This document shows positions 1-8,584 of a stretch of DNA of 44,119 nt, in pieces. The notes under the pieces were generated by a model. It saw nothing but the letters and a program-made list of their open reading frames with translations, was not told where the DNA came from and did no database searches. Position numbers and translations under genes: made by a program. Source of the stretch: a virus; the IMG/VR virus record IMGVR_UViG_3300043172_000104, positions 1 to 44,119 of that record. The stretch is one strand, 5' to 3'. Position 1 is the first letter of the stretch. Each line of letters begins with the position of its first letter.

Positions 1-117
1 AAGCAAATAGCAAGCGAGGTGAACGATCAACCAGTATTAGACGTAGCACCAGAGGCTCACGTCCTCCCAGAGGCCACACAAGACGTGCCAGCAGCAAAGC
101 CAGGTAAACAGGGGTAA
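1..117 (+). pseudogene. 3' fragment of a variant terminase small subunit gene
   Basis: The first 117 bases read as 38 codons and a stop. They match the C-terminus of the complete terS gene at 43172-43669 with a few substitutions, and end AKPGKQG instead of AKPR. This is not a decayed gene. It is the 3' end of a second strain version of terS, cut by the contig start, because the contig closes on itself. A real tandem duplication is possible but less likely, given the exact 124-bp overlap further on. Confidence 0.8.
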
Positions 118-569
118 TCGTAGGGTAGACGGGTTAAACGTCTGTAATCGGCTTGTATGCGTTCATGGTATTACTACGGTAACAAGGGTAACACCGAACA
201 AAGACCGAACAACTACGAGATAACACACGCAATACAAGGGTATTCCTCGACAATAAACCCGCTTTAATAAGGCTTAAGTAGGCGGGACACTTTATAAGGC
301 GTGAAAAACGAGTAGGCTTTCCCTCATAACGAAGGGGGTAGGACCGGAAACGGTTTCGAATGAAATGTATTGATATGTCCAATATTATCGACGTCAAAAA
401 ACCGAATACAAGACAAATTAGGTGTTAAACAATACAGTAAATAGTAACGCTTTTATAGGCGGTTGGCACCATTATACCTATTCGTTAAAACAGCGTTCAT
501 AAATCGCACTTTAAGCTAGTGTAAGGCGTGCTTTTAGATAGCATAAACGTTACCATGAGAGGGAACGAG
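118..569. other. Non-coding terS-terL-side spacer, variant copy
   Basis: I see no credible gene in this stretch. Bases 129-157 are identical to 43690-43718 and 333-456 are identical to the contig end, while 158-332 are unrelated to 43719-43995. The unique part holds a short tandem repeat (ACCGAACAA at 193-201 and 204-212). It also holds a stem CCCGC (258-262) with GCGGG (282-286) that could act as a terminator after terS. The spacer between terS and the packaging genes is where a packaging (pac or cos) site would be expected. Confidence 0.6.
333..456 (+). repeat. Direct repeat, left copy (contig overlap)
   Basis: These 124 bases are identical to 43996-44119. Bases just upstream differ between the copies. 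This is the usual signature of a circular or terminally redundant phage genome assembled past its own start. The repeat includes a small palindrome, GAAAC-G-GTTTC, near its left side. It marks the closure point and implies a unit length of about 43,663 bp. Confidence 0.9.
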
Positions 570-950
570 ATGGCATTATCAGCAAAAGAAAAGCAGAAGG
601 CATACCGGATGCGTCAGAAGCTAAAGAAGGAATCGCGTTTTAGTACTGAGGCGAAGCGTGAGTCTAGGCGTTCCATGAGTCCCAAGCAATTACAAACTTC
701 TAGTGACACTTATATGAACGCTTGCCTTGACGGTAAGGTTGATAGGGTAGAGGGAGTTTACGCTAGGTACGACGGCGAGAAGGCTACTTTAGTTGGTCCT
801 TCCTTTGGTCCGGTGTATGTAAGTGAAAACCCCATATATGCCTTTTCGCTCGCAAGCGGTAATACCGAAGAATCTATCCTAGAGGGTCGTACTGACATAT
901 CGCTTAATAGTGGTATTGATATGAAGTGGTTTAAGGGAGAGAAACAATGA
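570..950 (+). CDS. Hypothetical basic N-terminal phage protein
   Basis: A 126-residue product beginning MALSAKEKQKAYRMRQKL. I chose the ATG at 570, preceded by a GAGAGGGA ribosome-binding sequence, over the in-frame ATG at 528. The first 35 residues are strongly basic and look helical, of the KAYRMRQK type common at the start of small phage DNA-associated proteins. The C-terminal part is mixed and unrecognised. It is the first gene of the packaging-side operon, and the next gene overlaps its stop by four bases. Function unknown. Confidence 0.65.
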   Translation: MALSAKEKQKAYRMRQKLKKESRFSTEAKRESRRSMSPKQLQTSSDTYMNACLDGKVDRVEGVYARYDGEKATLVGPSFGPVYVSENPIYAFSLASGNTEESILEGRTDISLNSGIDMKWFKGEKQ

Positions 951-1111
951 AACAAATATACTACACGGGTAGGCTAGTCTCTAAAGTCGAGATAGTGGAC
1001 GGTGAAATTACTGACAAGATTAGGCCGTACCTTACTGATGACGATATATTGTATATAAAATCTAACCAAGATAAGCGGATATTATTCCGCAGATATGATA
1101 GGTTGTCGTGA
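947..1111 (+). CDS. Hypothetical protein, 54 aa
   Basis: Starts MKQIYYTGRLVSK and ends RRYDRLS. The ATG overlaps the stop of the upstream gene (ATGA), and its own stop overlaps the next ATG, so it sits in a translationally coupled string of four small genes. The composition is ordinary, with an acidic middle (LTDDD). No domain recognised. Confidence 0.6.
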   Translation: MKQIYYTGRLVSKVEIVDGEITDKIRPYLTDDDILYIKSNQDKRILFRRYDRLS

Positions 1112-1227
1112 TGAGCAAAGGCTCAACAAGAAGACCCTGTAACGAGAGAGAGGTCTCCAAGAATTGGCCCTTTCCAGAACGCAAGGTAAAGACATGGAAG
1201 CGTAATAAGAGAGGTAAGTTGTTATGA
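1111..1227 (+). CDS. Hypothetical small basic protein, 38 aa
   Basis: Reads MSKGSTRRPCNEREVSKNWP and then a Lys/Arg-rich tail ending KRGKLL. Short phage proteins with a similar SKGSTRRP-type start are frequent near structural or packaging genes, but their role is unknown. ATGA overlaps at both ends support translation. Confidence 0.6.
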   Translation: MSKGSTRRPCNEREVSKNWPFPERKVKTWKRNKRGKLL

Positions 1228-1454
1228 GTAGAGAACGCAGAAACGTCAGAAGAACTAAAATAATGAGACTCAGTGAGGATGAGTTAATAGGTTTCGCTGT
1301 TGAAGCCGGCTTTTATGACCTTCCTTCTGATGCTATAGTAGTTGGTGCGTATCATGATTTCCTTACTGGTAGTTTTCAGTTTAAGGTTATAAGCGATGAA
1401 TACGACGAGCTTGAGGTTGGTTACATACCTCAGGACATTGAGAGGTCGTTATGA
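1224..1454 (+). CDS. Hypothetical protein, 76 aa
   Basis: A basic N-terminus (RERRNVRRTK) is followed by an acidic body with an FQFKVISDEYDEL segment and an ending that includes GYIPQD. The FQFKVISDEY pattern occurs in small phage proteins of unknown function. It is coupled by four-base overlaps to the genes on both sides. Confidence 0.6.
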   Translation: MSRERRNVRRTKIMRLSEDELIGFAVEAGFYDLPSDAIVVGAYHDFLTGSFQFKVISDEYDELEVGYIPQDIERSL

Positions 1455-1519
1455 ACCCATTTTATCATCTTCCAAATTACATATTCATGCTATACGAACT
1501 CCAGAACCTTTTGTTCTAA
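1451..1519 (+). CDS. Possible 22-aa hydrophobic peptide
   Basis: ATGA overlap with the upstream stop opens a 22-codon frame, MNPFYHLPNYIFMLYELQNL and so on, rich in aromatic and aliphatic residues. No independent ribosome site is visible. It is supported only by the overlap and by its place in a coupled string. It may be spurious. Confidence 0.3.
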   Translation: MNPFYHLPNYIFMLYELQNLLF

Positions 1520-1559
1520 AGAACCTAATTATAGGCATTTAACGAGAGAGAGAGAAAGA

Positions 1560-1757
1560 ATGCAAATAACTAAGATAACATGTAATAATTGCGGTACTCG
1601 TAACTGGATAAATAAGAAAGACTTAGACATGAAAGAAGGGACAGTTAAAGACTTCTATATATCTGAAATGTTAGTGCTGTACGGTATAGCCAAGGACAAT
1701 CTTGATACATCACAAGCCATGTCACTATTAGAAAAAATACGTGAACTAAGCCTATGA
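1560..1757 (+). CDS. Hypothetical protein with a CxxC pair, 65 aa
   Basis: The N-terminus contains CNNCGTRNW, half of a zinc-ribbon-like site. No second CxxC is present, so metal binding would need a dimer. A purine-rich leader (GAGAGAGAGAAAG) directly precedes the ATG. The stop overlaps the terL start by four bases, so it is probably co-translated with terL. Confidence 0.6.
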   Translation: MQITKITCNNCGTRNWINKKDLDMKEGTVKDFYISEMLVLYGIAKDNLDTSQAMSLLEKIRELSL

Positions 1758-3064
1758 ATTTAACCCTACCACATAATTACATACCAAGAGACTACCAGCT
1801 TCCCTTCTGGGAGGCCATGGAATCGGGCAAGAAGCGTGCTATATGCGTATGGCATCGTCGTGCTGGTAAGGATAAGACGTTTACTAACTATTGCTTCCAG
1901 CAGATGGCTGAGAGGGTAGGTATATACTATTATTACTTTCCTACTCAGACGATGGGAAGGAAGATTCTCTGGGACGGCATGGACAAGCAGGGCTTTAAGT
2001 TCCTAGACCACTTACCAAGTGAGTTTGTCCAGAATGTAAATAACCAGGAAATGAAGATAAAGACAAAGAATGGCTCTTTGTTCCAGATAATCGGTACTGA
2101 CCGTTTGGACGTCGTAGGTACTAACCCCGTAGGCTGTGTGTTTAGTGAATTCTCACTCCAGAATCCCCAGGCATGGGACTATGTAAGACCGATTCTTGCT
2201 GAGAATGACGGATGGGCTATATTTAACTGGACTCCTAGGGGTAAGAATCACGCCTATAAGCTAGACAGGATGGCTAGGGATAACGATTCGTGGTTCTACC
2301 AGCTATTGACTGCTGACGACACTAAGTCGATTACCAAGGAGGCTATTGAGCTTGAGCGTAACTCTGGGATGTCTGATGAGAAGATATTGCAGGAGTTTTA
2401 TTGCTCTTATGATCTTGGTGTTGAGGGTTCCTATTACTCTAAGTACATCTCTCAGGCATGGGATGACGGTAGGATTTGTCATTTGATGCACGACGAGGCT
2501 GCTGAGGTTCACACCTCGTGGGACTTGGGTGTAGGCGATTCTACCTCTATATGGTGGTTTCAGTGTATTGGTAATGAGATTCACATTCTCGACTACCACG
2601 AGGCTTCTGGAGAGGGCTTGAAGTACTATGCCGACCTCGTTAAGGGAGTTGGTAAGTCACGTAAGTATTCTTATGGAAGGCACTTCCTCCCCCACGATGC
2701 TAAACAGAGATTACAGGACGAGAATGCTCGTACTAGGGTACAGATATTAGCTACATTGGGTCTTAAAGGAACGGTCCTAAAGAGGGCCAAGGTAGAAGAT
2801 GGTATTGAACGGGCTAGGGCTTTGCTTTCACGTTGTTATTTTGACAAGGAAAACTGTGAAAAAGGCATCGAGGCCCTTGAATCATACCACAGGAACTACA
2901 ATGACAAGATGGAGACGTTTATGGATAAGCCATGCCACGATTGGTCTTCTCATGCTGCTGATGCCTTTAGGTATTTGGCTCAGGCATGTAGACTTACTAC
3001 TGGTTCACATATGTCTCAAAGTAGGCATAGAGAGTTATTACATCAATATAGAAGGCCAGCATGA
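1754..3064 (+). CDS. terL: Terminase large subunit (packaging ATPase-nuclease)
   Basis: A 436-residue DNA-packaging motor. The N-terminal ATPase domain has a Q-motif-like region, a Walker A-type loop WHRRAGKDKT (33-42), a Walker B-like GCVFSE ending in Glu132 and a motif III-like FNWTPRGK (157-164). The C-terminal RNase H-like nuclease domain shows candidate metal ligands in SWDLGVGDS (Asp257), HDAKQR (Asp314) and SHAADAFRY (Asp403). Length is normal for the family. It overlaps the gene before and the portal after by four bases. With terS and the portal it loads DNA into the prohead. Confidence 0.95.
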   Translation: MNLTLPHNYIPRDYQLPFWEAMESGKKRAICVWHRRAGKDKTFTNYCFQQMAERVGIYYYYFPTQTMGRKILWDGMDKQGFKFLDHLPSEFVQNVNNQEMKIKTKNGSLFQIIGTDRLDVVGTNPVGCVFSEFSLQNPQAWDYVRPILAENDGWAIFNWTPRGKNHAYKLDRMARDNDSWFYQLLTADDTKSITKEAIELERNSGMSDEKILQEFYCSYDLGVEGSYYSKYISQAWDDGRICHLMHDEAAEVHTSWDLGVGDSTSIWWFQCIGNEIHILDYHEASGEGLKYYADLVKGVGKSRKYSYGRHFLPHDAKQRLQDENARTRVQILATLGLKGTVLKRAKVEDGIERARALLSRCYFDKENCEKGIEALESYHRNYNDKMETFMDKPCHDWSSHAADAFRYLAQACRLTTGSHMSQSRHRELLHQYRRPA

Positions 3065-4998
3065 GTAAAGACAGCGAACTAAAAAGCGAATACGCAGACG
3101 CCTATAACCTAGCTAGTGGCTCTTGGAGTTCATTCATTAACGCCGCCGACAGGGACATGAGGTTCTACATCAATGACCAATGGACTCAGTCCGAGATAAA
3201 ATGGTTAACGGACAACGACAGGTCTCCTTACGTCTTTAACAGACTAAAGCGGATAGGTCATGCCGTATCTGGATGGGAGCGTAGGAATAGGCTTCAATTG
3301 GATATGTCTCCCATTGGATTTGAGGACGACAAGGCTTCGTCTCAGATGACGGGACTTGTAATGCACGCCATGAACTCAGCTAATGGGTATGACGTAATGT
3401 CGGATGCCTTTGAGTTTGGTTCTATCATGTCTGGTGCGAATCTCGTTGAGGCATTCCTAGACCGTAATGGCGATATAAACTACGCAAGAATACCCCATAA
3501 TTCATTCTTACTCGATCCTTCATTCAAAAAGAAAGACCTAAGTGATTGTGGATTCATCTGCACTGGAAAGTATATAACTAAGGCTCAGGCCAATATGTTA
3601 CTTCCAGGCAAAGAGAAGATGATTAAAGACCTCAGAGGCGGTAATGGTTCAGTAAACAGATGGGCCGATATGCCTGCTCTTACTAGGGGTTGGGATTCCG
3701 ACTTGCTTCTTCATGAGGCTTATTGGAAGAGGGTTATTATTAAGGCAGTGTTCATTGCTGACTTAGCTACTGGCAGGACACAGAGATCGTTCAAGAGCAA
3801 GCGTAAGACTAATGAGTCCGTAGCACAAGCCAATGAGCAGCGACAGGCTAATGGCTTACCTGGCTTTCAGGTGTTTGATAAGTTTATTGACACGGTAACG
3901 ATGTCTACGTTCCTAGAAGGCGAGTTGATATTCTCAGGCGAAGACCCAAATAGAATTGGTGACTATCCATTTACTCCATATCTGGGTTATTATATACCAG
4001 AATCAGACGACGACGAAAGAAGGCTTCAGGGTCTTCTTAGGGCAGACATTGATCCTCAGAAGGCAGACAACAAACGAATCAACCAGATGATTGACATACC
4101 AGAGACTCAGATACAGTCTGGGTTCAAGTATATCGAGAATTCTCTTGTTGACGAAGATAGTGTCTATCAGTCTGGTCAGAAGAAAGTAATCGCTATTAAG
4201 GACGACGCTCCTAATGGCATGGCGTCGGTAGAACAACTAAGAGCAGCCGAGATGCCTGCTTCAATCCCTCTGGTTCACCAGATGCTAGGAGAGTTGATTA
4301 CCGAGATACCTGGCTTTAACGCTGAGGTCTTCGGTGACGCAAACAGAGAGGTATCCAGCCTGGTCGTGAGGCTAAGGCAGAACGCAGGTCTAAACAACTT
4401 CCAAGACCTCATAGACAACGCCAAGTTCGCTAAGAAGCTAATTGGACGTAAGACTGCTAGGATTATCCAAGAGAACTATTCTCCTAAGAAGATAAAAAGA
4501 ATCCTAAACGAAGACCCAGTACCAGAGATGCTTAATAATGACTTTATGAAGTTCGATTGTCTACCTAAGGAAGCGATAATCACGGACTCTCAGCGAGAGA
4601 TGTTCTTTATCCAGTTATCAGAGCTTAAGTCTCAGGGCGCTCCTATTCCGTGGTCTGTAATCCTCAAGCACGCTCCTCTTACTATGAAGGACGAGTTGAT
4701 AGAGGCCACGGCAGCCGAAGAGAAGCGTTTAGCCGAGCAACAGGCACAAGAGTCCAAGATTGCTCAACAGCAGGCTCAGGTCGAGATGGCTAAGGCTCAG
4801 GCTCAGATACAGGCTGACTTGGGTAGAGCAAGGGAGCGTAACTCTCAGACAGTCGAGAATGAAACTAACTCTGCATTGAACAGGGCAAAGACTGTCTCTG
4901 AGATACAGGAAACCAATGTTAAGACGGCTAAGGCAGCAGCAGAGGCTTTAGCGATAGTAAAGGGGCCGAATGGTAGCACAGAACAGAGAACTGTCTGA
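3061..4998 (+). CDS. Portal protein, P22-like
   Basis: A 645-residue protein in the classic position after terL. Its N-terminal part (for example NDQWTQSEIKWLTDNDRSPY and the following NRLKRIGHAVSGWERRNR) resembles P22-type podovirus portals. The last 100 residues are Gln/Ala/Glu-rich and likely helical, like the barrel of P22 portals. Twelve copies would form the DNA channel and the platform for the tail. It overlaps terL by four bases and the next gene by 29. Confidence 0.9.
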   Translation: MSKDSELKSEYADAYNLASGSWSSFINAADRDMRFYINDQWTQSEIKWLTDNDRSPYVFNRLKRIGHAVSGWERRNRLQLDMSPIGFEDDKASSQMTGLVMHAMNSANGYDVMSDAFEFGSIMSGANLVEAFLDRNGDINYARIPHNSFLLDPSFKKKDLSDCGFICTGKYITKAQANMLLPGKEKMIKDLRGGNGSVNRWADMPALTRGWDSDLLLHEAYWKRVIIKAVFIADLATGRTQRSFKSKRKTNESVAQANEQRQANGLPGFQVFDKFIDTVTMSTFLEGELIFSGEDPNRIGDYPFTPYLGYYIPESDDDERRLQGLLRADIDPQKADNKRINQMIDIPETQIQSGFKYIENSLVDEDSVYQSGQKKVIAIKDDAPNGMASVEQLRAAEMPASIPLVHQMLGELITEIPGFNAEVFGDANREVSSLVVRLRQNAGLNNFQDLIDNAKFAKKLIGRKTARIIQENYSPKKIKRILNEDPVPEMLNNDFMKFDCLPKEAIITDSQREMFFIQLSELKSQGAPIPWSVILKHAPLTMKDELIEATAAEEKRLAEQQAQESKIAQQQAQVEMAKAQAQIQADLGRARERNSQTVENETNSALNRAKTVSEIQETNVKTAKAAAEALAIVKGPNGSTEQRTV

Positions 4999-5329
4999 GG
5001 CGATGTCGATTGACCTGCAAAAGAAGTTACAGCAGGTAATAAACACCAATAAAGACAAGAAGCATTACTTCATTGTCGTTACACTGGGAATGGAAGAGAA
5101 CTGCCTTAGGACCAATATACTGTTAATATCTCCAATTCAGGCATCCATGCTTGCCACGAGTCCTCTTGTGGGGACTATGATGTTTGAGGTAGACAATAGG
5201 AGTGGTTTTGTCGGCAAGAATTGGGTTCTACCTAAAGACTTCCCAATGCAGGGTAGGTATGACGGTGGGAATGAATTTGTCCATAATAGTTCAAAATTGG
5301 CTCCTATAAGACATGGTAAAACTAGCTAA
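4970..5329 (+). CDS. Hypothetical protein, 119 aa
   Basis: Starts inside the portal 3' end, at 4970 after an AAAGGGG sequence. A shorter version from the ATG at 5003 (MSIDLQKKLQQV) is also plausible. The product is a mixed alpha/beta-like sequence with YFIVVTLGMEENCL and no recognised motif. Its place between portal and scaffold suggests a head-assembly or accessory role. Confidence 0.55.
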   Translation: MVAQNRELSEAMSIDLQKKLQQVINTNKDKKHYFIVVTLGMEENCLRTNILLISPIQASMLATSPLVGTMMFEVDNRSGFVGKNWVLPKDFPMQGRYDGGNEFVHNSSKLAPIRHGKTS

Positions 5330-5477
5330 AAATACAAAGATAAGGCTTATTGCGTTGAAGAAGCACAAACGTAACAAAGCGAAACACGTAGAGAGGCGTA
5401 TGCTCAAAGAGCTACGGAAACAAGAGAAGCAAGACAAGCACAGTAGTAAAGACGGTGCAAGAAAGGAACTCGAATGA
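5313..5477 (+). CDS. Small highly basic protein, 54 aa
   Basis: MVKLAKNTKIRLIALKKHKR onward is almost entirely Lys, Arg and Glu, helical and very basic. It overlaps the upstream gene out of frame, and its stop overlaps the scaffold start (ATGA). A nucleic-acid-binding or scaffold-linked role is possible, but nothing in the sequence proves it. Confidence 0.55.
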   Translation: MVKLAKNTKIRLIALKKHKRNKAKHVERRMLKELRKQEKQDKHSSKDGARKELE

Positions 5478-6145
5478 GTGACGAACAAACGGGCGTAACA
5501 ACTCCTGCCGCCGAGGAGACAACACCGGAACCAGTAATGATTCCAAAAGAGCGTTTAGATGCAGAGATACAGAAGACTCAAATTGCCAATCAAAAGGCAG
5601 AGTTAGCCGTACAACAAGCTGAAATGTTTAAACAACAGGAAACTATCAGAGCCAACAACCAGCCACAAGTTGATATTCGTAAAGAACTTGGTCTGGAAGA
5701 TGACGACATAGCTACTGTTGCACAACAGAAACTCATCGACAAGGATAACCTCTCACAGGTCATGGGACGGATGAATCAGCTTGAATCACAGCTAGGTCAG
5801 GCAGCCTTCGCATTGCAGCATCAAGACGCACAGGAAGTTCTCAATGGGGACTTTAAACAGTTAATCGAAAGCGATCCAACGATTGGTACATTAGTAAATT
5901 CGTTACCAGAAGACTTAAGGGTACAGGCTGCATATCAGTTTGGCTTGATGAGCAAGAAGGTAAAGTCTGCGTCAGAGCATAGAGAAGCTAAGACTCAGGT
6001 TGATACAGCAATAGACAACGCAACACGACCTCTATCAGCAAGTGCTGTAGGCGGAAGTACGAGTGGTCTATCTGGTTCGACTAAGTATCAAAATATGACT
6101 GGTGCTGAAATAGCATCCATGTCTCGTGGGTTCGCACAAGGCTAA
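5474..6145 (+). CDS. Putative scaffolding protein
   Basis: A 223-residue Gln/Glu/Ala-rich acidic protein directly before the major capsid gene, the standard scaffold position. It has an acidic, Pro/Thr-rich start, a long predicted helix (about residues 20-60, many AELAVQQAEM-like repeats), a middle ELGLEDDDIA segment and a Ser/Gly-rich end. No protease motif is visible. The function is inferred from position and composition. Confidence 0.75.
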   Translation: MSDEQTGVTTPAAEETTPEPVMIPKERLDAEIQKTQIANQKAELAVQQAEMFKQQETIRANNQPQVDIRKELGLEDDDIATVAQQKLIDKDNLSQVMGRMNQLESQLGQAAFALQHQDAQEVLNGDFKQLIESDPTIGTLVNSLPEDLRVQAAYQFGLMSKKVKSASEHREAKTQVDTAIDNATRPLSASAVGGSTSGLSGSTKYQNMTGAEIASMSRGFAQG

Positions 6146-6156
6146 AGGAAACAATC

Positions 6157-7122
6157 ATGGCAGACAGTATTACAACCACAAGTGAAGTGGATGCAGCGGT
6201 ACAGGTGTACTACGACCGCGCTCTACTTGAACTAGAGAAAGAAAAACTCGTCCATATGGTCGGTGCAGACACCAAAAACCGCCCATTTAAAAACCCCAAT
6301 GGTGGGACGACCATTAAATTCAGGCGTTACGACAAGTTGCCAACGGCAATGACTCCTATCACTGAAGGCGTTACGCCTAACGGCAAGCAGTTGTCTAAGA
6401 ATGACCTCTTGATGACAATGCAACAGTATGGTGACTTTGTTTCCATTACTGACGTTGTTGACTTGACAGTCGAAGACCCAACACTGAACGTAGCCTCACA
6501 GTTGCTCTCGGACCAGATGAACAGAACTTACGACCAGTTGCTTAGAGATGTACTCATTAGCACTGCGTCCGTAACTACTGCTACTAGTGGCTCTCCTATT
6601 GCTACTCAGATCAATAAGGCAGACATTGACTCTGTAGTCCAGAAGATTCTCCGTAAGAATGGTATGTTCTTCACTCCACAGATCAACGCATCTACTGGCG
6701 TAGGGACTGCTCCAATCCGTGCATCGTTCTGGGCCATTATGAACACAGACATGATTCCCGACCTTGAAACAGTCGAGGGTTTCCGTGCTGTGAATGAATA
6801 CTCAAGCGGCACTGGCGTTATGCCTGCCGAGTGGGGTGCTACTGGTAATGTTCGTTGGTTGCAGTCTACCGAGGCTGATGACGCAAGTGGCGTATCAACT
6901 GGTGCGACTGGTGACGATTACGGTCTGTTGATCTTTGGTCAGCACGCTTATGCGTCTATCAATCCAGGTGGCGGAAATGCCAGCAATATCCTTAAGGGCT
7001 TTGGCTCTTCTGGTACGAATGACCCACTCAATCAGCGTGCTACGTCTGGTTGGAAGGGATGGGAAGCCAGCGGCATTCTTAGCGATAGCTGGATTCAGAA
7101 ACTTAACGTAACTAAGAAATAG
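6157..7122 (+). CDS. Major capsid protein, N4-gp56 family
   Basis: A 321-residue shell protein. The start (residues 10-60, including YYDRALLELEKEKLVH) and the segment KFRRYDKLPTAMTPITEGV are typical of the N4-gp56-type HK97-fold capsid family. The gene is downstream of the scaffold with a 12-bp gap, including an AAAGGAAAC ribosome site. It forms the hexamers and pentamers of the head. Confidence 0.92.
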   Translation: MADSITTTSEVDAAVQVYYDRALLELEKEKLVHMVGADTKNRPFKNPNGGTTIKFRRYDKLPTAMTPITEGVTPNGKQLSKNDLLMTMQQYGDFVSITDVVDLTVEDPTLNVASQLLSDQMNRTYDQLLRDVLISTASVTTATSGSPIATQINKADIDSVVQKILRKNGMFFTPQINASTGVGTAPIRASFWAIMNTDMIPDLETVEGFRAVNEYSSGTGVMPAEWGATGNVRWLQSTEADDASGVSTGATGDDYGLLIFGQHAYASINPGGGNASNILKGFGSSGTNDPLNQRATSGWKGWEASGILSDSWIQKLNVTKK

Positions 7123-7134
7123 AAAGGACTTACT

Positions 7135-7803
7135 ATGAGCAAATCAGTAAGTGCAATTTATACAGCCCCAGATGGGGTTGCATTGGATGTGGAAGTAGGC
7201 TTTGTACCTGACCACGTTAAACTCACCATTGACCTTGGTGCTGCTGAATTAGTATATGACTGGTATAAGATTATACAGTCACGAGCTACTGCTACAGGAG
7301 CGGCTGTTTCTGGTCAGTATGCTATACTAGACACAGCGGGAACTAAAAGCACTCCAACTACGGCTGCTACGGGTATCATAGCATTGTCTTCGGATGATGT
7401 TGGTGTTTTAATTAACTCACCTAAAGACAGCGGTGAACAGGTCTTTGTTGGCGACGTAAGCGATTGGGAAGCTTCGACGGCATATACTCCAGCAAGGACA
7501 GCCACTGCTGTTGGAGACGTAATTAGACCAACCGTACACAACAACTATGTTTACGAGCTGACTACGGCTGGTACAACTGACTCGACTGAGCCAACATTCC
7601 CAACCAATCCAGGTGACACGGTTACAGACAATACTGCTGTCTGGACATGTAGGGACCAGAACGTAACTAAGCGTGGTGTTAATGGATTCCAGGTTGGTGC
7701 AACAGTCAATGTAAATGGTGACATTTGCGTGTATGAAGCAACTCAGAATGATCGTTCAAGAGATCAGGGCGATGGCGACGACACTAACCCAATAAGACTA
7801 TAG
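7135..7803 (+). CDS. Putative head decoration or virion protein
   Basis: A 222-residue protein right after the capsid gene, rich in Thr, Ala, Val and Gly. The second half contains WEASTAYTPARTATAVGDVI followed by TTAGTTDSTEPTFP and AVWTCRD. This is a carbohydrate-binding-like repeat often seen in phage virion and tail proteins. Decoration of the capsid or sugar binding fits the position, but neither is shown. The 51 bp after it contain no gene. Confidence 0.6.
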   Translation: MSKSVSAIYTAPDGVALDVEVGFVPDHVKLTIDLGAAELVYDWYKIIQSRATATGAAVSGQYAILDTAGTKSTPTTAATGIIALSSDDVGVLINSPKDSGEQVFVGDVSDWEASTAYTPARTATAVGDVIRPTVHNNYVYELTTAGTTDSTEPTFPTNPGDTVTDNTAVWTCRDQNVTKRGVNGFQVGATVNVNGDICVYEATQNDRSRDQGDGDDTNPIRL

Positions 7804-7854
7804 ATTTAACGGGCGTGGGTTTCGGCCTACGCCCAACCTTTAAAGGAGAGATAA

Positions 7855-8280
7855 ATGTTTGATCCAAAAGATATGACAGTAAGAGAAATGAAGAAGTGGG
7901 CTTCCGAGAACCTCAGTGTAGATATTGCGTCTAATATAACGGGCAGAGATATTTGTATTGCTAAGATTGAGGAAGTCATAGACATTAAAGAGAAAGAGTA
8001 CTCGAAAGAGGCTACCCGTGTTAAATCACACAAGCCTTTTGCCAATGAAGACAAAATGAAGGTCAAGTTTACCTTCCCAGAGTCTCCTGGTTGCGCTCTT
8101 ACTTTTGATTATGAAGGTTTTGATGCAGAGCTTAGGGATGGTAGAGTGTACGAACTGCCAATGTCAGTAGTGAAGCATCTTAATTCAAGGGTCCAACCCA
8201 TCTATGAACCAGTCGCCGAAGAGGGTCAGGTTTGTAGGAAAGTTGGCGAACGAAACAGATTTGCATGTATACCAGTTTAA
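7855..8280 (+). CDS. Hypothetical protein, 141 aa
   Basis: The N-terminal half looks like a small helical domain (TVREMKKWASENLSVDIASN, then EEVIDIKEKEYSKEA), resembling the short HeH/SAP-like folds found in head-tail genes. The second half has a beta-like region around FTFPESPGCALTFDY. A GGAGAG ribosome site precedes the start. Probably a minor virion component by position. Confidence 0.6.
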   Translation: MFDPKDMTVREMKKWASENLSVDIASNITGRDICIAKIEEVIDIKEKEYSKEATRVKSHKPFANEDKMKVKFTFPESPGCALTFDYEGFDAELRDGRVYELPMSVVKHLNSRVQPIYEPVAEEGQVCRKVGERNRFACIPV

Positions 8281-8290
8281 GGAATAAAAT

Positions 8291-8572
8291 ATGGCTTATA
8301 AAATAACACCAAGAAACCTCGAGCCAACATCGGCTCTAGAAAAAACACTCAGGTCTATAGTTAATACTGAGACTACGGGGGTAGTTGGCATTGGCGCTGG
8401 CGACGACGTTGCTATTGCCGAAGCAGTTACCGATAAGATCGGGATGTACGGAGTTACAGAGGTAGTTCAGGCCGATGCAATAGCTGATGCTACTGACGCT
8501 GGCACTGCCATCTCACAGCTTAACCTCGTAATAGCAGCACTAGAAGGTATCGGCGTAATTGCTAGTTCTTAA
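8291..8572 (+). CDS. Hypothetical Ala-rich protein, 93 aa
   Basis: The N-terminus is followed by repeated Ala/Asp/Ile segments (AIAEAVTDKI, ADAIADATDA) suggesting short helices or a beta-helix-like run. It lies 10 bp after the previous gene, with an AAGGAAT ribosome site. Not recognised. Likely structural by context. Confidence 0.55.
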   Translation: MAYKITPRNLEPTSALEKTLRSIVNTETTGVVGIGAGDDVAIAEAVTDKIGMYGVTEVVQADAIADATDAGTAISQLNLVIAALEGIGVIASS

Positions 8573-8584
8573 CAAGGAAATGTC

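Noticed and set aside
134-397. Minus-strand frame of 87 codons in the terS spacer
   Set aside because: It covers the variable and repeated spacer, has no ribosome site, is broken in the other spacer version, and its composition (Arg, Ser and Cys-rich) looks like translated non-coding DNA.
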